Positions 63,601 to 64,000 of a stretch of DNA of 64,000 nucleotides are shown here, in pieces (positions within the stretch are counted from its first letter, which is position 1; each line of letters starts with the position of its first letter). The notes beneath the pieces were generated by a model. It saw only the letters and a program-made list of their open reading frames with translations. It did no database searches and was not told where the DNA came from. The translations under genes were made by a program, and so were the position numbers. This DNA is from Ostreococcus lucimarinus CCE9901 (lineage: Eukaryota > Chlorophyta > Mamiellophyceae > Mamiellales > Bathycoccaceae). The stretch is from positions 62,001 to 126,000 of the forward strand of contig NC_009373.1 in NCBI RefSeq assembly GCF_000092065.1, read 5' to 3'.

Positions 63601-63834
63601 AATCCGGGAGAGTGTGCGCAGCGTGGTCTACAGCTCTATCCTCAAGGTTGGTGCAGCTTTCACGGTGGTGAAGCCACGGGAGGCTTTGCGAGCTGTTTCG
63701 TCGCCGGCGTTTGCGGCGACTGCGAGAGTCCCGCCGCGGGACGCTTCGATTCGCCCCTCGTCCTCGTCCTCTTGTTCGCCGCCGTCGTCGTCTTCGTCTT
63801 CGGCGACGATTCGCATCGAGACGGCATCGCGTAA
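60688..63834 (+). CDS. Secreted/membrane RCC1-repeat and EGF-like protein (10 exons)
   Basis: Ten exons: 60688..60786, 60890..60961, 61031..61091, 61162..61566, 61645..61709, 61767..62063, 62120..62493, 62567..62603, 62694..62752, 62829..63834; all phases agree, total 824 residues. A signal peptide (AFVAILALALRAATTPAA) is followed by RCC1-type blades (LHAWGENKLGEQGRGT; YAWGSNRCGQLGTGDF; YTWGANNQGQLG; YAWGDNFAGQLGTS; FTWGDNYYGQLGLGY; FIWGDNSEGQLGACG). Cys-rich EGF-like segments follow (CNCGGQGTC, CSGRGQCL, CAGHGTCDP, CSGNGTC), and a late hydrophobic helix (SPLVLVLLFAAVVVFVFG) anchors it. The propeller plus EGF and anchor suggests an extracellular receptor or adhesin, inferred. Confidence 0.85.
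61098..61155 (+). repeat. 31-bp duplication inside intron 3 of the RCC1/EGF gene
   Basis: cgaactgacggtgcgcgcgt begins at 61098 or so and again 31 nt later. Each copy holds the ACTGAC branch site and a GTGCG string and is followed by an AG (ccag at 61121-61124; acag at 61158-61161). Confidence 0.85.
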
Positions 63835-64000
63835 ATCTTTGAATATCTTCCCTCGTTCGTCCGAGCGTGACTTGTAATCCACGCACGCAAGCACGCGAAC
63901 GCCCGGCTCGCCCGCGCGCCGCGGCTGCGCTTTGGACCAGTCGAGCGCGAGAATCGCTCGAACCGACACACTCGAGCGCTCGTCGCCGCGCGCGAGCGGG
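63628..64000 (-). CDS. Partial antisense reading frame, 3' end of a possible gene
   Basis: The minus-strand frame is open from the window end to a stop at 63628 (about 124 residues), reading AILALDWSKAQPRRAGEPGV then RVLACVDYKSRSDERGKIFK, then a very acidic stretch (EDEDDDGGEQEDEDEG). It overlaps the last 207 nt of the RCC1/EGF gene in antisense. The first half lies in otherwise empty DNA and looks protein-like; the acidic part mirrors the membrane helix on the other strand, as antisense readings often do. The true C terminus could be shorter if an intron is present. Function unknown. Confidence 0.35.
   Translation of the reverse strand, partial: PLARGDERSSVSVRAILALDWSKAQPRRAGEPGVRVLACVDYKSRSDERGKIFKDLRDAVSMRIVAEDEDDDGGEQEDEDEGRIEASRGGTLAVAANAGDETARKASRGFTTVKAAPTLRIEL

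Overview
The window looks like nuclear DNA of a very small green alga of the Mamiellophyceae, most like Ostreococcus. The reasons are the high GC content, the gene density (gaps often 40 to 250 bp, some genes overlapping or sharing promoters), mostly intronless genes with a few short introns, and a clearly photosynthetic eukaryotic gene set: plastid ribosomal protein bL19c, an LPA2-like photosystem II assembly factor, an ADP-glucose pyrophosphorylase subunit, and plastid or mitochondrial transit peptides. The species is inferred, not proven. I see no CRISPR array, insertion sequence, rRNA gene or intact transposon.

Layout. 0-6 kb: 3' end of a ZPR1-like gene, IBA57/YgfZ-like folate protein, Paf1-complex subunit LEO1, an AANAT-type acetyltransferase, an organelle-targeted unknown and a coiled-coil protein. 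6-12 kb: a 1445-residue secreted PSI/lectin protein and the complex I 24 kDa subunit. 11.8-14 kb: chloroplast-type Cu/Zn superoxide dismutase head-to-head with its copper chaperone CCS. 14-27 kb: proline-rich protein, AGPase large-type subunit, sugar transporter, FSP1/AIFM2-like flavoprotein, two unknowns that overlap at their 3' ends, a RING protein and a DUF285-repeat surface protein. 27-39 kb: MiaB-type methylthiotransferase, plastid DEAD-box helicase, bL19c, SKP1, an unknown, TruA-type pseudouridine synthase, DUF501 protein and an IPT/TIG secreted protein. 38.9-44 kb: intron-containing tRNA-Ile(UAU), ARPC3-like subunit, CaMK-like kinase, cornichon, LPA2-like protein, a Cys-rich unknown. 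44-50 kb: repeat-rich intergenic DNA, then an ELM2-SANT-GATA protein convergent with an LSD1-type demethylase. 50-64 kb: alpha/beta hydrolase, beta-propeller glycosidase-like protein, AP-3 delta, ACBP-like protein, EFL1 GTPase and a ten-exon RCC1/EGF membrane protein.

By hand I reconstructed 16 spliceosomal introns in 7 genes by joining frames. They share a strikingly uniform grammar: GTGCG or GTACG donors and an ACTGAC branch site about 15-40 nt before the acceptor. Two AT-rich introns in the last gene break the rule.

Themes. Several genes fit known partnerships: SOD with CCS, LSD1 next to an ELM2/SANT protein, LEO1 and ELM2-SANT-GATA in chromatin, AP-3 and cornichon in trafficking, AGPase and sugar transport in carbon storage. 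Four large secreted or membrane proteins (lectin, DUF285, IPT, RCC1/EGF) suggest a rich repertoire for a cell surface that lacks a conventional wall. AT-rich islands carrying TATA-like runs and a recurring ATGTCCGA motif sit in several divergent promoters.
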